7,377 nt of DNA from positions 1 through 7,377 of the forward strand of contig JAGDCK010000233.1 of assembly GCA_017958585.1 (NCBI GenBank), read 5' to 3'. A program made the translations under genes and the position numbers. This document shows, piece by piece, positions 1 to 5,816 of the stretch. How positions within the stretch are numbered: the first letter of the stretch is position 1; the number at the start of each line of letters is the position of its first letter. A model generated the notes under the pieces. That model was given only the letters and a program-made list of their open reading frames with translations. It had not been told where the DNA came from and ran no database searches. Origin of the DNA: Lachnospiraceae bacterium (GTDB lineage Bacteria; Bacillota; Clostridia; Lachnospirales; Lachnospiraceae).

Positions 1-109
1 CAACCTTTGCAGTTCTTCTCATTTCAGGTGTCACCATGTCAGGAGAAACACCAAATGCAACAGATGCAGTTTTTGTGTGAATATCTGTGCCGTTTTTAAA
101 TGCGTCCAA
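1..109 (-). CDS. polA: DNA polymerase I, internal fragment (truncated by junction with ABC-F gene)
   Basis: Reading the minus strand from base 109 down gives 36 uninterrupted codons beginning LDAFKNGTDIHTKTA and ending TPEMRRTAKV. This matches the family A polymerase palm/fingers region, whose usual form is AF-x-x-G-x-DIHT-x-TA, then FGV, then VT-x-EMRR-x-AK leading into motif B (the O-helix, RR-x-AK-x-x-NFG). Everything before LDAF is missing: the 5'-3' exonuclease, 3'-5' exonuclease-like and first palm parts are replaced by ABC-F coding sequence on the other strand. The gene would continue leftward beyond base 1, so its C-terminal end cannot be judged. PolA performs repair and Okazaki-fragment processing and is rarely dispensable, so a broken copy in a healthy genome would be surprising. 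Family identification is firm despite the short length. Whether this is a true gene remnant or an assembly chimera is open. Confidence 0.8.
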   Translation of the reverse strand, partial: MDAFKNGTDIHTKTASVAFGVSPDMVTPEMRRTAKV

Positions 110-1433
110 AAAGACCCTTATCATGGTAACCCATGACAGATATTTTCTGGATGAAGTGTGCGACAGGATCGTGGAGATCGATGACTCCCACATTTACAGC
201 TATGACACCAATTACTCCGGGTTCTTAGAGAGAAAGACTGCCAGGGAGGAATCCCTTAAAAGCTCCGAGCAAAAGAGGCAGAATATCTTAAGGCGTGAAG
301 TGGAATGGATAAGGCGCGGCGCAAGAGCCCGCTCCACAAAGCAAAAAGCCCACATCCAAAGATATGAAGCATTAAGGGATGCGGAAGCTCCAAAGATAAA
401 GGAAGAACTCTCCTTTTCATCCGCCTCCACGAGAATGGGGAAAAGCACCGTAGAACTTAAAAATATTTCTTTTTCCTACGGTGAAAAGGTACTTATAAAA
501 GATTTTTCCTACAATTTCCTAAAGGGCGACAGAGTGGGCTTTATCGGTGAAAACGGCTGCGGAAAGACCACCCTTATGAAGCTTATAAGCGGCGATATCA
601 AGCCGGATAAGGGAGATATAAACATCGGTCAGACCATAAAGCTTGGCATATACACCCAGGAGGTCTTGCAGGCGAACCCTACAGAGCGGGTGATCGATTT
701 TGTAAAGGACATAGGCGAATACATCCCCACTGTGGACGGCGTGATCTCAGCCACACAGCTTTTGGAGAGGTTTTTATTTGATGCGGACAAACAATACTCT
801 CCCATTGGAAAACTGTCGGGAGGTGAAAAGAGGCGTCTGTCTCTTCTCTCTATTTTAATGAGTGCTCCCAATGTGCTGATACTTGACGAGCCCACAAATG
901 ACCTGGACACAGAGACCCTTGCCGTTTTGGAGGATTACCTGGAAAGCTTTGACGGCATAGTCATCACTGTTTCCCATGACAGGCATTTTCTGGACAGGAT
1001 CGTAAACAGGATCTTTGCGTTTGAAGGCGACGGTAAGATCACTCAATATGAGGGCGGATACACGGATTACCTTGACAAAGCTCCCGTAAGATTCTGGGAG
1101 ATGGATAAAAAATGCGATCATGGGAAAAATGCCGGAATTAATAATTCAGACCAGCAAGGCAGTGATTCAAGATCCACCTGGAAGGTCAGAGAAAAAAAGA
1201 TAAAATTCACATTTGCTGAGCAAAAAGAATACGAAACCATCGAATCGGATATTCAAAAGCTGGAAGAAACCATAAAAAAAGCCGATGAAGACATGGCAAA
1301 GAACGCAAAAGACTTCGTAAAGCTGGCAGAGTTAAGCGCAAAAAAGGAGGAAGCCGAAACCCTCCTCCTTGAAAAAATGGATCGCTGGGAATATCTGGAA
1401 GAAAAAGCTGCCCTTATAAAAGAACAAGGATGA
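87..1433 (+). CDS. ABC-F family ATPase (Uup/YfmR-like translation factor), 5'-truncated
   Basis: ABC-F proteins are soluble tandem-ATPase proteins that bind the ribosome and relieve stalled translation; they are not transporters. The frame opens at a GTG (87), but homology only starts around base 105, directly at the end of the first ATPase domain (SKKTLIMVTHDRYFLDE, H-loop His at residue 16). The linker follows (about 40-100) with the WIRRGARARSTKQKA pattern typical of the Uup/YfmR branch. The second ATPase domain is complete: Walker A GENGCGKTT (154-162), signature LSGGEKRR (243-250), Walker B VLILDEP (263-269) and SHD H-loop (296-298). A charged coiled-coil C-terminal domain covers about 375-445. 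The family is normally about 620-650 residues, so roughly 180 N-terminal residues (Walker A, signature and Walker B of domain 1) are missing. Residues 1-5 overlap the antisense polA fragment, and the GTG has no good ribosome binding site, so it is probably not a real start. Subfamily assignment is less certain than family. Confidence 0.88.
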   Translation: MPFLNASKKTLIMVTHDRYFLDEVCDRIVEIDDSHIYSYDTNYSGFLERKTAREESLKSSEQKRQNILRREVEWIRRGARARSTKQKAHIQRYEALRDAEAPKIKEELSFSSASTRMGKSTVELKNISFSYGEKVLIKDFSYNFLKGDRVGFIGENGCGKTTLMKLISGDIKPDKGDINIGQTIKLGIYTQEVLQANPTERVIDFVKDIGEYIPTVDGVISATQLLERFLFDADKQYSPIGKLSGGEKRRLSLLSILMSAPNVLILDEPTNDLDTETLAVLEDYLESFDGIVITVSHDRHFLDRIVNRIFAFEGDGKITQYEGGYTDYLDKAPVRFWEMDKKCDHGKNAGINNSDQQGSDSRSTWKVREKKIKFTFAEQKEYETIESDIQKLEETIKKADEDMAKNAKDFVKLAELSAKKEEAETLLLEKMDRWEYLEEKAALIKEQG

Positions 1434-1484
1434 TTCATCCATAGGATGGTCATCCAACGGATGATTATCCAACGGATGATTATC
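1427..1484. repeat. 15-bp palindromic tandem repeat between convergent genes
   Basis: Three consecutive 15-bp units occupy 1437-1451, 1452-1466 and 1467-1481. The last two are identical (ATCCAACGGATGATT), the first differs at a few positions, and a partial unit lies just before them. Each unit contains GGAT...ATCC inverted halves, for example GGATGATTCATCC at 1428-1440, so the array could fold on either strand. It begins at the last codons of the ABC-F gene (stop 1431-1433) and ends inside the stop codon of the convergent ZIP gene (1480-1482). No U-run follows on either strand, so it is not a classic intrinsic terminator. Confidence 0.75.
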
Positions 1485-2259
1485 CCAGGGCCACATCGAG
1501 AGCCATCATGAGGCAGAACCCTATCATAAATGATAATGTTCCCCAATTGGTGTGCTTTCCTTCGGCCAGATCCGGAACCAGTTCCTCCACCACCACATAC
1601 ATCATGGCGCCTGCCGCAAAGCTAAGCAGATACGGCAGGATAGGGATTATAAATGATGACAGAAGTATTGTCACAAATCCCGCAACAGGTTCCACGATAC
1701 CGGATAAAATGCCGTACAGGCAGGACTTTTGTTTGCTCACTCCCTGACTGTGGAGGGGCATTGAAATGATTGCACCCTCAGGAAAATTCTGGATGGCGAT
1801 TCCAAGTGCCAGAGCAAAGGCACCTGTCACGGTGATGCCCGCGCTTTTCGAGATCCATCCCGCATACAAAACACCCACTGCCATTCCCTCGGGAATATTG
1901 TGAAGAGTGACCGCCAGTACCATCATGGTGGTCTTTTTTAATTTGGACCGGGGTCCTTCCACGGACTCATCTATATGCATGTGGGGAGTCACAGTATCCA
2001 ATAAAAGTAAGAACATCATACCCAAGGCAAAGCCCACCACTGCAGGCATAAATGCCAGTTTACCAAGACCCTCCGACTGTTCCATGGAGGGGATAAGAAG
2101 GCTCCATACGCTTGCCGCCACCATGACCCCCGCCGCAAATCCCGCAAGGATCTTCGTTGTCTCCGCTTTCAGATCTTTTTTCATAAAGAGAACGCAGGCT
2201 GATCCCAAAGCCGTTCCGATAAAAGGGATCATAAGTCCCAAAAACACATTAAGATACAT
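1480..2259 (-). CDS. ZIP family metal transporter (GufA/ZupT type)
   Basis: This 259-residue, very hydrophobic protein has the layout of ZIP divalent-metal transporters, which move zinc, and often iron or manganese, into the cytoplasm. About eight membrane segments can be drawn, starting at residues 3-25 and 35-56. The two metal-site signatures are intact: HNIPEG (120-125) in the fourth segment and QNFPEG (157-162) in the fifth. Supporting acidic residues are E190 (EP, sixth segment) and EELVPD (225-230). The loop before segment four is short with H93 and H95, not a long His-rich loop. Length fits the bacterial GufA/ZupT branch. The ATG at 2257-2259 is preceded by AAGGGAG at good spacing. The gene has its own extended -10 promoter and lies downstream of the peroxidase terminator, so it is probably expressed independently. 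Metal preference cannot be read from the sequence. Its 3' end abuts the 15-bp repeats and the convergent ABC-F gene. Confidence 0.93.
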   Translation of the reverse strand: MYLNVFLGLMIPFIGTALGSACVLFMKKDLKAETTKILAGFAAGVMVAASVWSLLIPSMEQSEGLGKLAFMPAVVGFALGMMFLLLLDTVTPHMHIDESVEGPRSKLKKTTMMVLAVTLHNIPEGMAVGVLYAGWISKSAGITVTGAFALALGIAIQNFPEGAIISMPLHSQGVSKQKSCLYGILSGIVEPVAGFVTILLSSFIIPILPYLLSFAAGAMMYVVVEELVPDLAEGKHTNWGTLSFMIGFCLMMALDVALG

Positions 2260-2274
2260 CTATGCTTCTCCCTT

Positions 2275-2288
2275 CAGTGATTTCACTG
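2275..2288. promoter_or_regulatory. Perfect 6-2-6 palindrome in the ZIP gene leader (possible operator)
   Basis: CAGTGATTTCACTG is a perfect inverted repeat (CAGTGA, two bases, TCACTG) lying between the predicted -10 box (2300-2305) and the ribosome binding site of the ZIP transporter gene. The expected transcription start is near 2293, so a protein bound here would sit just downstream of the start and could block transcription. A link to a metal-responsive repressor is inference from position only; it does not match a consensus I can name. Confidence 0.4.
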
Positions 2289-2299
2289 CTATATAAAGG

Positions 2300-2328
2300 A
2301 TTATATCATTTTTCTTTTTTTCGGAAAA
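2300..2328 (-). promoter_or_regulatory. Extended -10 promoter of the ZIP transporter gene
   Basis: On the minus strand TGATATAAT (2308 to 2300) is a perfect extended -10 (TGn followed by TATAAT). The hexamer 17 bases upstream is only TTTTCC, a poor -35, as is common for extended -10 promoters. A purine-rich stretch fills the spacer. The start codon is about 40 bases downstream of the -10. Confidence 0.6.
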
Positions 2329-2337
2329 TATCCTTAT

Positions 2338-2375
2338 AACAAAGACTCCCCTTAGCCTTTTCAGGTTAAGGGGAG
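2338..2375 (-). terminator. Rho-independent terminator of the glutathione peroxidase gene
   Basis: On the minus strand a 13-position stem (CTCCCCTTAACCT with AGGCTAAGGGGAG, one A-C mismatch) closes on a GAAA tetraloop, a stable GNRA loop. It is followed by the U-rich tract TCTTTGTT. It sits about 65 bases past the peroxidase stop codon and ahead of the ZIP promoter, so it separates the two units. The U-tract is imperfect, so some read-through is possible. On the plus strand the stem pairs fully (one G-U) but there is no U-tract and no gene upstream to terminate. Confidence 0.75.
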
Positions 2376-2439
2376 AAAATGCCAACTGCGGATTAACTTG
2401 CAAAAAAAATACTTTATAAAAAATAATTAGAGGGGAGGA

Positions 2440-2979
2440 TTAAAGCACTGATTCTACACATGCCTTAACTTTAGCGATATCTGCAGTAGGCTCGAAACGC
2501 GCGACAATATTGCCTTCACGATCGATAACAAATTTAGTAAAGTTCCATTTGATGTTACCGTTTTTCTTAAAATCCTTGTCCATCTTCTTTGCTACGGCAT
2601 TCATTGCAACCTTTGCAATACCATCAAATCCTTCAAATTTTGTATTGGCTGTAAGCCATTTGTAAAGAGGAATAGCATCCTCGCCGTTTACATCGATCTT
2701 CTTGAACTGAGGGAATGTGATACCAAATCTTCCTGTACAGAAAGTATGGATCTCCTCATCTGTTCCGGGAGTCTGATTTGCAAACTGATTGCAGGGGAAA
2801 TCAAGGATCTCAAGTCCCTTGTCCTTTAACTCCTCATACATTTCCTGTAACTCTTTGTATTGAGGTGTGAATCCGCATCCTGTAGCGGTATTTACAATAA
2901 GTAATGCCTTTCCCTTGTAATCTGCAAGGTCAACTTCCTTTCCATCCTGTGCTGTTACCTTAAAATCAAATGCTGACAT
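2440..2979 (-). CDS. gpx: Glutathione peroxidase family protein (Cys type, probably thioredoxin-dependent)
   Basis: This 179-residue protein has the usual length and thioredoxin-like fold motifs of the bacterial GPx (BsaA-like) family, which reduces hydrogen and organic peroxides in the cytoplasm. The peroxidatic residue is Cys35 in NTATGCGFTPQY; its codon is TGC, so this is not a selenoprotein. The rest of the catalytic tetrad is present: Q69 in NQTPG, and W145 and N146 in WNFTKF. FPCNQF (61-66) is conserved. Cys81 in TFCTGRFG aligns with the resolving cysteine of GPx enzymes that use thioredoxin, so thioredoxin is the likelier reductant than glutathione (family-based inference). The ATG at 2979 follows a strong AAGGAGG nine bases upstream. 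A near-consensus promoter and a hairpin terminator make it a single-gene unit, probably well expressed. Confidence 0.95.
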   Translation of the reverse strand: MSAFDFKVTAQDGKEVDLADYKGKALLIVNTATGCGFTPQYKELQEMYEELKDKGLEILDFPCNQFANQTPGTDEEIHTFCTGRFGITFPQFKKIDVNGEDAIPLYKWLTANTKFEGFDGIAKVAMNAVAKKMDKDFKKNGNIKWNFTKFVIDREGNIVARFEPTADIAKVKACVESVL

Positions 2980-3025
2980 AGTGCTTATCCTCCTTGTTTT
3001 GACTAAATCAAATTATCATTTTTAT

Positions 3026-3044
3026 CTGCCTTCGGGCAGTGCCC
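3026..3044. promoter_or_regulatory. Overlapping hairpin and palindrome in the peroxidase leader
   Basis: CTGCC-TTCG-GGCAG (3026-3039) can form a 5-bp hairpin with a four-base loop. It overlaps the 11-bp palindrome GGGCAGTGCCC (3034-3044). Both lie in the predicted ~85-base untranslated leader of the peroxidase gene, about 25-40 bases after the expected transcription start. The element could stabilise the mRNA or be an operator half-site; function is unknown. Confidence 0.4.
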
Positions 3045-3073
3045 TAAAACAGTTATGTATTGTGTATGATTGA

Positions 3074-3102
3074 ATTGTACGCAATTTGTTTTTACTTGTC
3101 AA
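3074..3102 (-). promoter_or_regulatory. Sigma-A type promoter of the glutathione peroxidase gene
   Basis: On the minus strand TTGACA (3102-3097) is a perfect -35, followed after exactly 17 bases by TACAAT (3079-3074), a five-of-six -10. Transcription would start near 3067, leaving a leader of about 85 bases before the ATG. The -35 lies only 17 bases beyond the stop codon of the upstream rhodanese-TtcA gene. Confidence 0.85.
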
Positions 3103-3119
3103 CACTTTTTTTTAAAAAA

Positions 3120-4253
3120 TTATTTTTTATCATAATCATCCAGGAAATGATGCTTTACTCCGTTCTGCTTGTAGGCTATCACAGTGTCCAGGCTCACGTT
3201 CTCAACGCTCTTAAAAATATGGGCCTCCACTTCGGGATTGTATTCCTTCATGGATGCGATCAGTTCTTTTATCTCCACTCGCTTTGACCTGTTCTCATTG
3301 TTGCAGGTGGTACAGGTGTCCGTAAACTTGCATGCGCACTGTATGAAATGAAGGTCGTTATAATCCCTCCACCTTTTGATATCATCCTCTCTGATAAGAT
3401 ACAGCGGTCTGATGAGCTCCATACCTTCAAAGTTTGTGGAGTGAAGCTTTGGCATCATGGTCTGTACCTGGGCACCGTAGAGCATTCCCATAAGTATGGT
3501 CTCTATGACATCATCATAGTGGTGGCCGAGAGCTATCTTGTTGCAGCCAAGGCTCTTTGCATAGCTGTAAAGATGCCCTCTTCTCATTCTGGCACACAGA
3601 TAGCAGGGGGATTTTTCCACGTCAAAGACCGCATCAAAAATATCCGACTCGAAAATATTTACGGGAATGTCAAGCTTTCTGGCATTCTCCTCTATGACCT
3701 TTCGATTGGCCTCACTGTATCCCGGATCCATCACGATATATTTTACTTCGAAGGGAACCTTTGAATATTTGTACAGTTCACCCATGAGCTTTGCCATGAG
3801 CATGGAGTCCTTTCCACCGGATATGCATACTCCTATGACATCGCCCTCGTTTACCAGCTTGTAGTCCTTTACCGCCTTCATAAAGGGAGTCCAGATCTCT
3901 TTACGAAACTTCTTCATGATGCTCTTCTGGGCCTTTGCGGATACGTCGGAAGCCTCTCTCTTTGCAATGTCAGCTAAAAGCCAGGTGCTGTATCCACCCT
4001 TTAAACTGTAGGCATCATACCCTCTCTCCCTCATATAGTCCGCTGCATCACGGCTTATGACACCACGCTGGCATACCACCACGAACTTCCCGTTATCATT
4101 TTCAGGGAGCCTGTCCACCAGCTCAGACTCAGGGATCTCCATAGCCCCCGGTATATTTCCGTAGGCTATGTCACTTTCACTTCTTATATCTATGATCGTT
4201 ATCTTTTCATTTTCACTTTGAAGCTTCATTACTTCAGAAGCCGTTATTTCCAT
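3120..4253 (-). CDS. ttcA: Rhodanese-TtcA fusion: tRNA 2-thiocytidine-type PP-loop ATPase
   Basis: This 377-residue protein has two domains. Residues 1-95 form a rhodanese-like domain with active-site Cys61 in CQRGVIS, able in principle to carry a persulfide. Residues from about 110 form a PP-loop ATP pyrophosphatase of the TtcA family, with SGGKDS (145-150), CYLCARMRRG (Cys217, Cys220) and GHHYDDVIET (243-252). TtcA enzymes adenylate and thiolate cytidine 32 of certain tRNAs, using a [4Fe-4S] cluster held by three cysteines. The third ligand here is probably Cys306 or Cys308 (CAC). An additional Cys314-x-x-Cys317 follows, not part of the minimal E. coli pattern. The fusion suggests in-cis sulfur delivery, as the rhodanese domain of ThiI does; this is inference. 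E. coli TtcA lacks this N-terminal domain. The ATG at 4253 follows AGAGGTG at seven-base spacing. No cysteine desulfurase is adjacent. The exact tRNA substrate is not proven. Confidence 0.88.
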   Translation of the reverse strand: MEITASEVMKLQSENEKITIIDIRSESDIAYGNIPGAMEIPESELVDRLPENDNGKFVVVCQRGVISRDAADYMRERGYDAYSLKGGYSTWLLADIAKREASDVSAKAQKSIMKKFRKEIWTPFMKAVKDYKLVNEGDVIGVCISGGKDSMLMAKLMGELYKYSKVPFEVKYIVMDPGYSEANRKVIEENARKLDIPVNIFESDIFDAVFDVEKSPCYLCARMRRGHLYSYAKSLGCNKIALGHHYDDVIETILMGMLYGAQVQTMMPKLHSTNFEGMELIRPLYLIREDDIKRWRDYNDLHFIQCACKFTDTCTTCNNENRSKRVEIKELIASMKEYNPEVEAHIFKSVENVSLDTVIAYKQNGVKHHFLDDYDKK

Positions 4254-4342
4254 ATTTTGTCACCTCTGTATTTAAACCGAAACCGCCGCCATCACGCGGG
4301 TTATTCATGATCCGGGGCAATTTTTGCCACTTTGATAAACAT

Positions 4343-4371
4343 ATTTTGGCTGTGGCAGGCAACTTTGTCAA
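4343..4371 (-). promoter_or_regulatory. Predicted promoter of the rhodanese-TtcA gene
   Basis: On the minus strand TTGACA (4371-4366) is a perfect -35; 17 bases on is CAAAAT (4348-4343), matching four of six -10 positions. The leader to the ATG would be about 80 bases and contains a short GGCAA/TTGCC inverted repeat (4316-4328). The -35 box is certain as sequence; the -10 is weaker. Confidence 0.55.
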
Positions 4372-4391
4372 TATTTTCATTTTTCACTTTA

Positions 4392-4420
4392 TTGTAAGGA
4401 GCCTTTCAATATGGTAAAAT
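4392..4420 (+). promoter_or_regulatory. Predicted promoter of the solute-binding protein/histidine kinase operon
   Basis: TTGTAA (4392-4397) and TAAAAT (4415-4420) are separated by 17 bases, matching four and five of six consensus positions. Transcription would start near 4427, giving a leader of about 80 bases. The -35 lies 20 bases from the -35 of the divergent rhodanese-TtcA promoter across an AT-rich gap, so one regulator could touch both. Confidence 0.6.
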
Positions 4421-4462
4421 GGGCATAGTGTATTGCAGGGTTACGTTATTAAATGTTTTTAA

Positions 4463-4482
4463 AAAGTCCCAGGGGGGACTTT
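4463..4482. promoter_or_regulatory. Perfect 8-bp hairpin in the binding-protein leader
   Basis: AAAGTCCC and GGGACTTT form a perfect 8-bp stem around a four-base AGGG loop, 23 bases before the ATG of the binding-protein gene. Read on the minus strand the stem runs directly into a T-run and then AAAAAC, which resembles an intrinsic terminator facing away from the operon and could stop antisense transcription. On the plus strand it has no U-tract and may be a leader stability or attenuation element. Confidence 0.5.
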
Positions 4483-4505
4483 CCTGAGGGTATTTCGGAG
4501 AGGTT

Positions 4506-5816
4506 ATGAAAAAGATTTTGGGGCGGACGGTTAAGATCTTGTTGCTGTCCGTATTTTTGTCATCAATTCTTATTTTCAGCGCATGTACTGATTCCGCGAC
4601 AGATGTCCCGGAGTCTGATTCTGTTACTCTTAAACTTTTTTCCAACCTGCCTGACAGAAAAAACGGCCAGGGCCTCATAGAGCAGATGGTCATTGACAGC
4701 TATATGAGTGAGCACCCGGGCGTAAAAATAGAGGTTGAATCCTTGGACGAGGAAGCCTACAAGACCAAGTTTAAAGCCTATGCCATGGACGGAATGCCCG
4801 ATATCGTAAGCATTTGGGGGCAGCCCGCATTCCTGGACGAGATCATAGACGCAGGTCTTTTAATGGAGCTTAGTCCCGACGATTACACCGATTACAATTT
4901 CAAGGAAGGCGCATTTGAGGGCTTCAGTAAAAACGGACATCTGTATGGTCTTCCCAGGAACACGGATATGATCGCATTTTATTACAATAAAAAAATATTC
5001 GAGGAAAACGATATCGCCCTTCCAAAGACTCTGGATGATTTTGCAAGAGTCTGCGAACGCTTAAACTCTTTAGAGATCATCCCCATTGCCATGGACGGAA
5101 TGGACGGATGGCCCTTAGTTGAATACTATGACAATCTTCTGTTTAGAGTTGCCGGAAAAGGCAGGGAAGAACTGATATCCAATGCCATTAAAAACGCAGA
5201 CTTTTCCGACGGACGTTTTTACACCGCATTAAATATGTTAAAAAAAGATGTAAACCGCGGTTTCTTCCAGCCGGATTTTGCATACAGCGATTACGGTACA
5301 GCCATGAGCCTTTTTACAGGAGGAAATGCAGCCATGTATTACATGGGTTCATGGGAAGCCAGCATGGCGGTAAACGATGCATTGGGACCGGTATTCAGGG
5401 AAAATATCGGTGTTTTTTCCATGCCCTCCCACTCCGGAAGGCCATACAGCAGCAAAGATGCCATGGTATGGTTTGGCGGCGGTTATGCATTAAGCGCATC
5501 CACGGATTATCCGGAGGAAGCAAAAGATTTTTTAAATTATATGTTTAAGCCCGAGCACCTCTCCAAGTTTGGCTGGGAAAACGGCGTTGGAATGTCTGCC
5601 CAGGATCAGAGCGACTTTATGACGGGGAATGAAACCTCTCTCCAAAAGGCATGGCTCCGGATCTTAAACGAGGCAGATACCATATCAAACACTCCCATAA
5701 ATGACATGGGAAGTTCTGAATTTAAAAATGTCATGGAGAGCAATATCACAAGGGTAGCCCTGGGAGAATTGTCTGCGGACGAGTTCTTTAAGACTTTAGA
5801 GGAGGCCTGCAGATGA
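4506..5816 (+). CDS. Extracellular solute-binding lipoprotein of a sugar-type ABC transporter (family 1)
   Basis: This 436-residue protein begins with a lipoprotein signal: KK at residues 2-3, a hydrophobic core at about 9-24 and the lipobox SAC with Cys27 as the lipidated residue, followed by a short Asp/Ser-rich tether. The mature part reads as a family 1 periplasmic-type binding protein of the CUT1 carbohydrate group: a VTLKLFSN first strand, MPDIVSIWG (96-104) followed by LDEIIDAGLLMELSP, the GLPRNTDMIAFYYNKKIFEE hinge-region block, GNAAMYYMGSW, and a C-terminal YPEEAKDFLNYMF helix. It would be anchored outside the membrane and capture an oligosaccharide or related ligand; the ligand cannot be read. 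The ATG at 4506 has GGAGAGG just upstream. Its last bases overlap the start of the histidine kinase gene (ATGA, 5813-5816). No permease is in the window, so it may serve transport, sensing or both. Confidence 0.93.
   Translation: MKKILGRTVKILLLSVFLSSILIFSACTDSATDVPESDSVTLKLFSNLPDRKNGQGLIEQMVIDSYMSEHPGVKIEVESLDEEAYKTKFKAYAMDGMPDIVSIWGQPAFLDEIIDAGLLMELSPDDYTDYNFKEGAFEGFSKNGHLYGLPRNTDMIAFYYNKKIFEENDIALPKTLDDFARVCERLNSLEIIPIAMDGMDGWPLVEYYDNLLFRVAGKGREELISNAIKNADFSDGRFYTALNMLKKDVNRGFFQPDFAYSDYGTAMSLFTGGNAAMYYMGSWEASMAVNDALGPVFRENIGVFSMPSHSGRPYSSKDAMVWFGGGYALSASTDYPEEAKDFLNYMFKPEHLSKFGWENGVGMSAQDQSDFMTGNETSLQKAWLRILNEADTISNTPINDMGSSEFKNVMESNITRVALGELSADEFFKTLEEACR

Noticed and set aside
212..1121. 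Minus-strand open frames opposite the ABC-F gene (212-448, 629-910, 855-1121)
   Set aside because: They lie wholly antisense to a gene with clear ABC-F motifs, show no recognisable domain and no convincing ribosome binding site.
1253..1546. Minus-strand frame with repeated IIIRW-like residues across the convergent 3' ends
   Set aside because: The repetition is only the translation of the 15-bp tandem repeat; the rest is antisense to the ABC-F coiled coil.
1508..2296. Plus-strand frames opposite the ZIP transporter gene (1508-1747, 1907-2296)
   Set aside because: Shadows of a well-supported membrane protein gene, with no family resemblance of their own.
2440..2979. Selenoprotein glutathione peroxidase
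   Set aside because: The peroxidatic position is encoded by TGC (2875-2877 on the minus strand), not an in-frame TGA, so it is a normal cysteine enzyme.
3104..3125. AT-rich inverted repeat at the rhodanese-TtcA stop codon as a terminator
   Set aside because: The A-run/T-run symmetry has no GC stem, so it is unlikely to terminate; it is better seen as AT-rich DNA next to the peroxidase promoter.
3060..3864. Plus-strand frames over the peroxidase promoter and the TtcA gene (3060-3287, 3348-3764, 3667-3864)
   Set aside because: Antisense to the rhodanese-TtcA gene and to a clear promoter; no domain or start signal supports them.
4406..4693. Minus-strand frame overlapping the start of the binding-protein gene
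   Set aside because: It covers the operon promoter, leader and signal-peptide region in antisense and shows no recognisable protein features.
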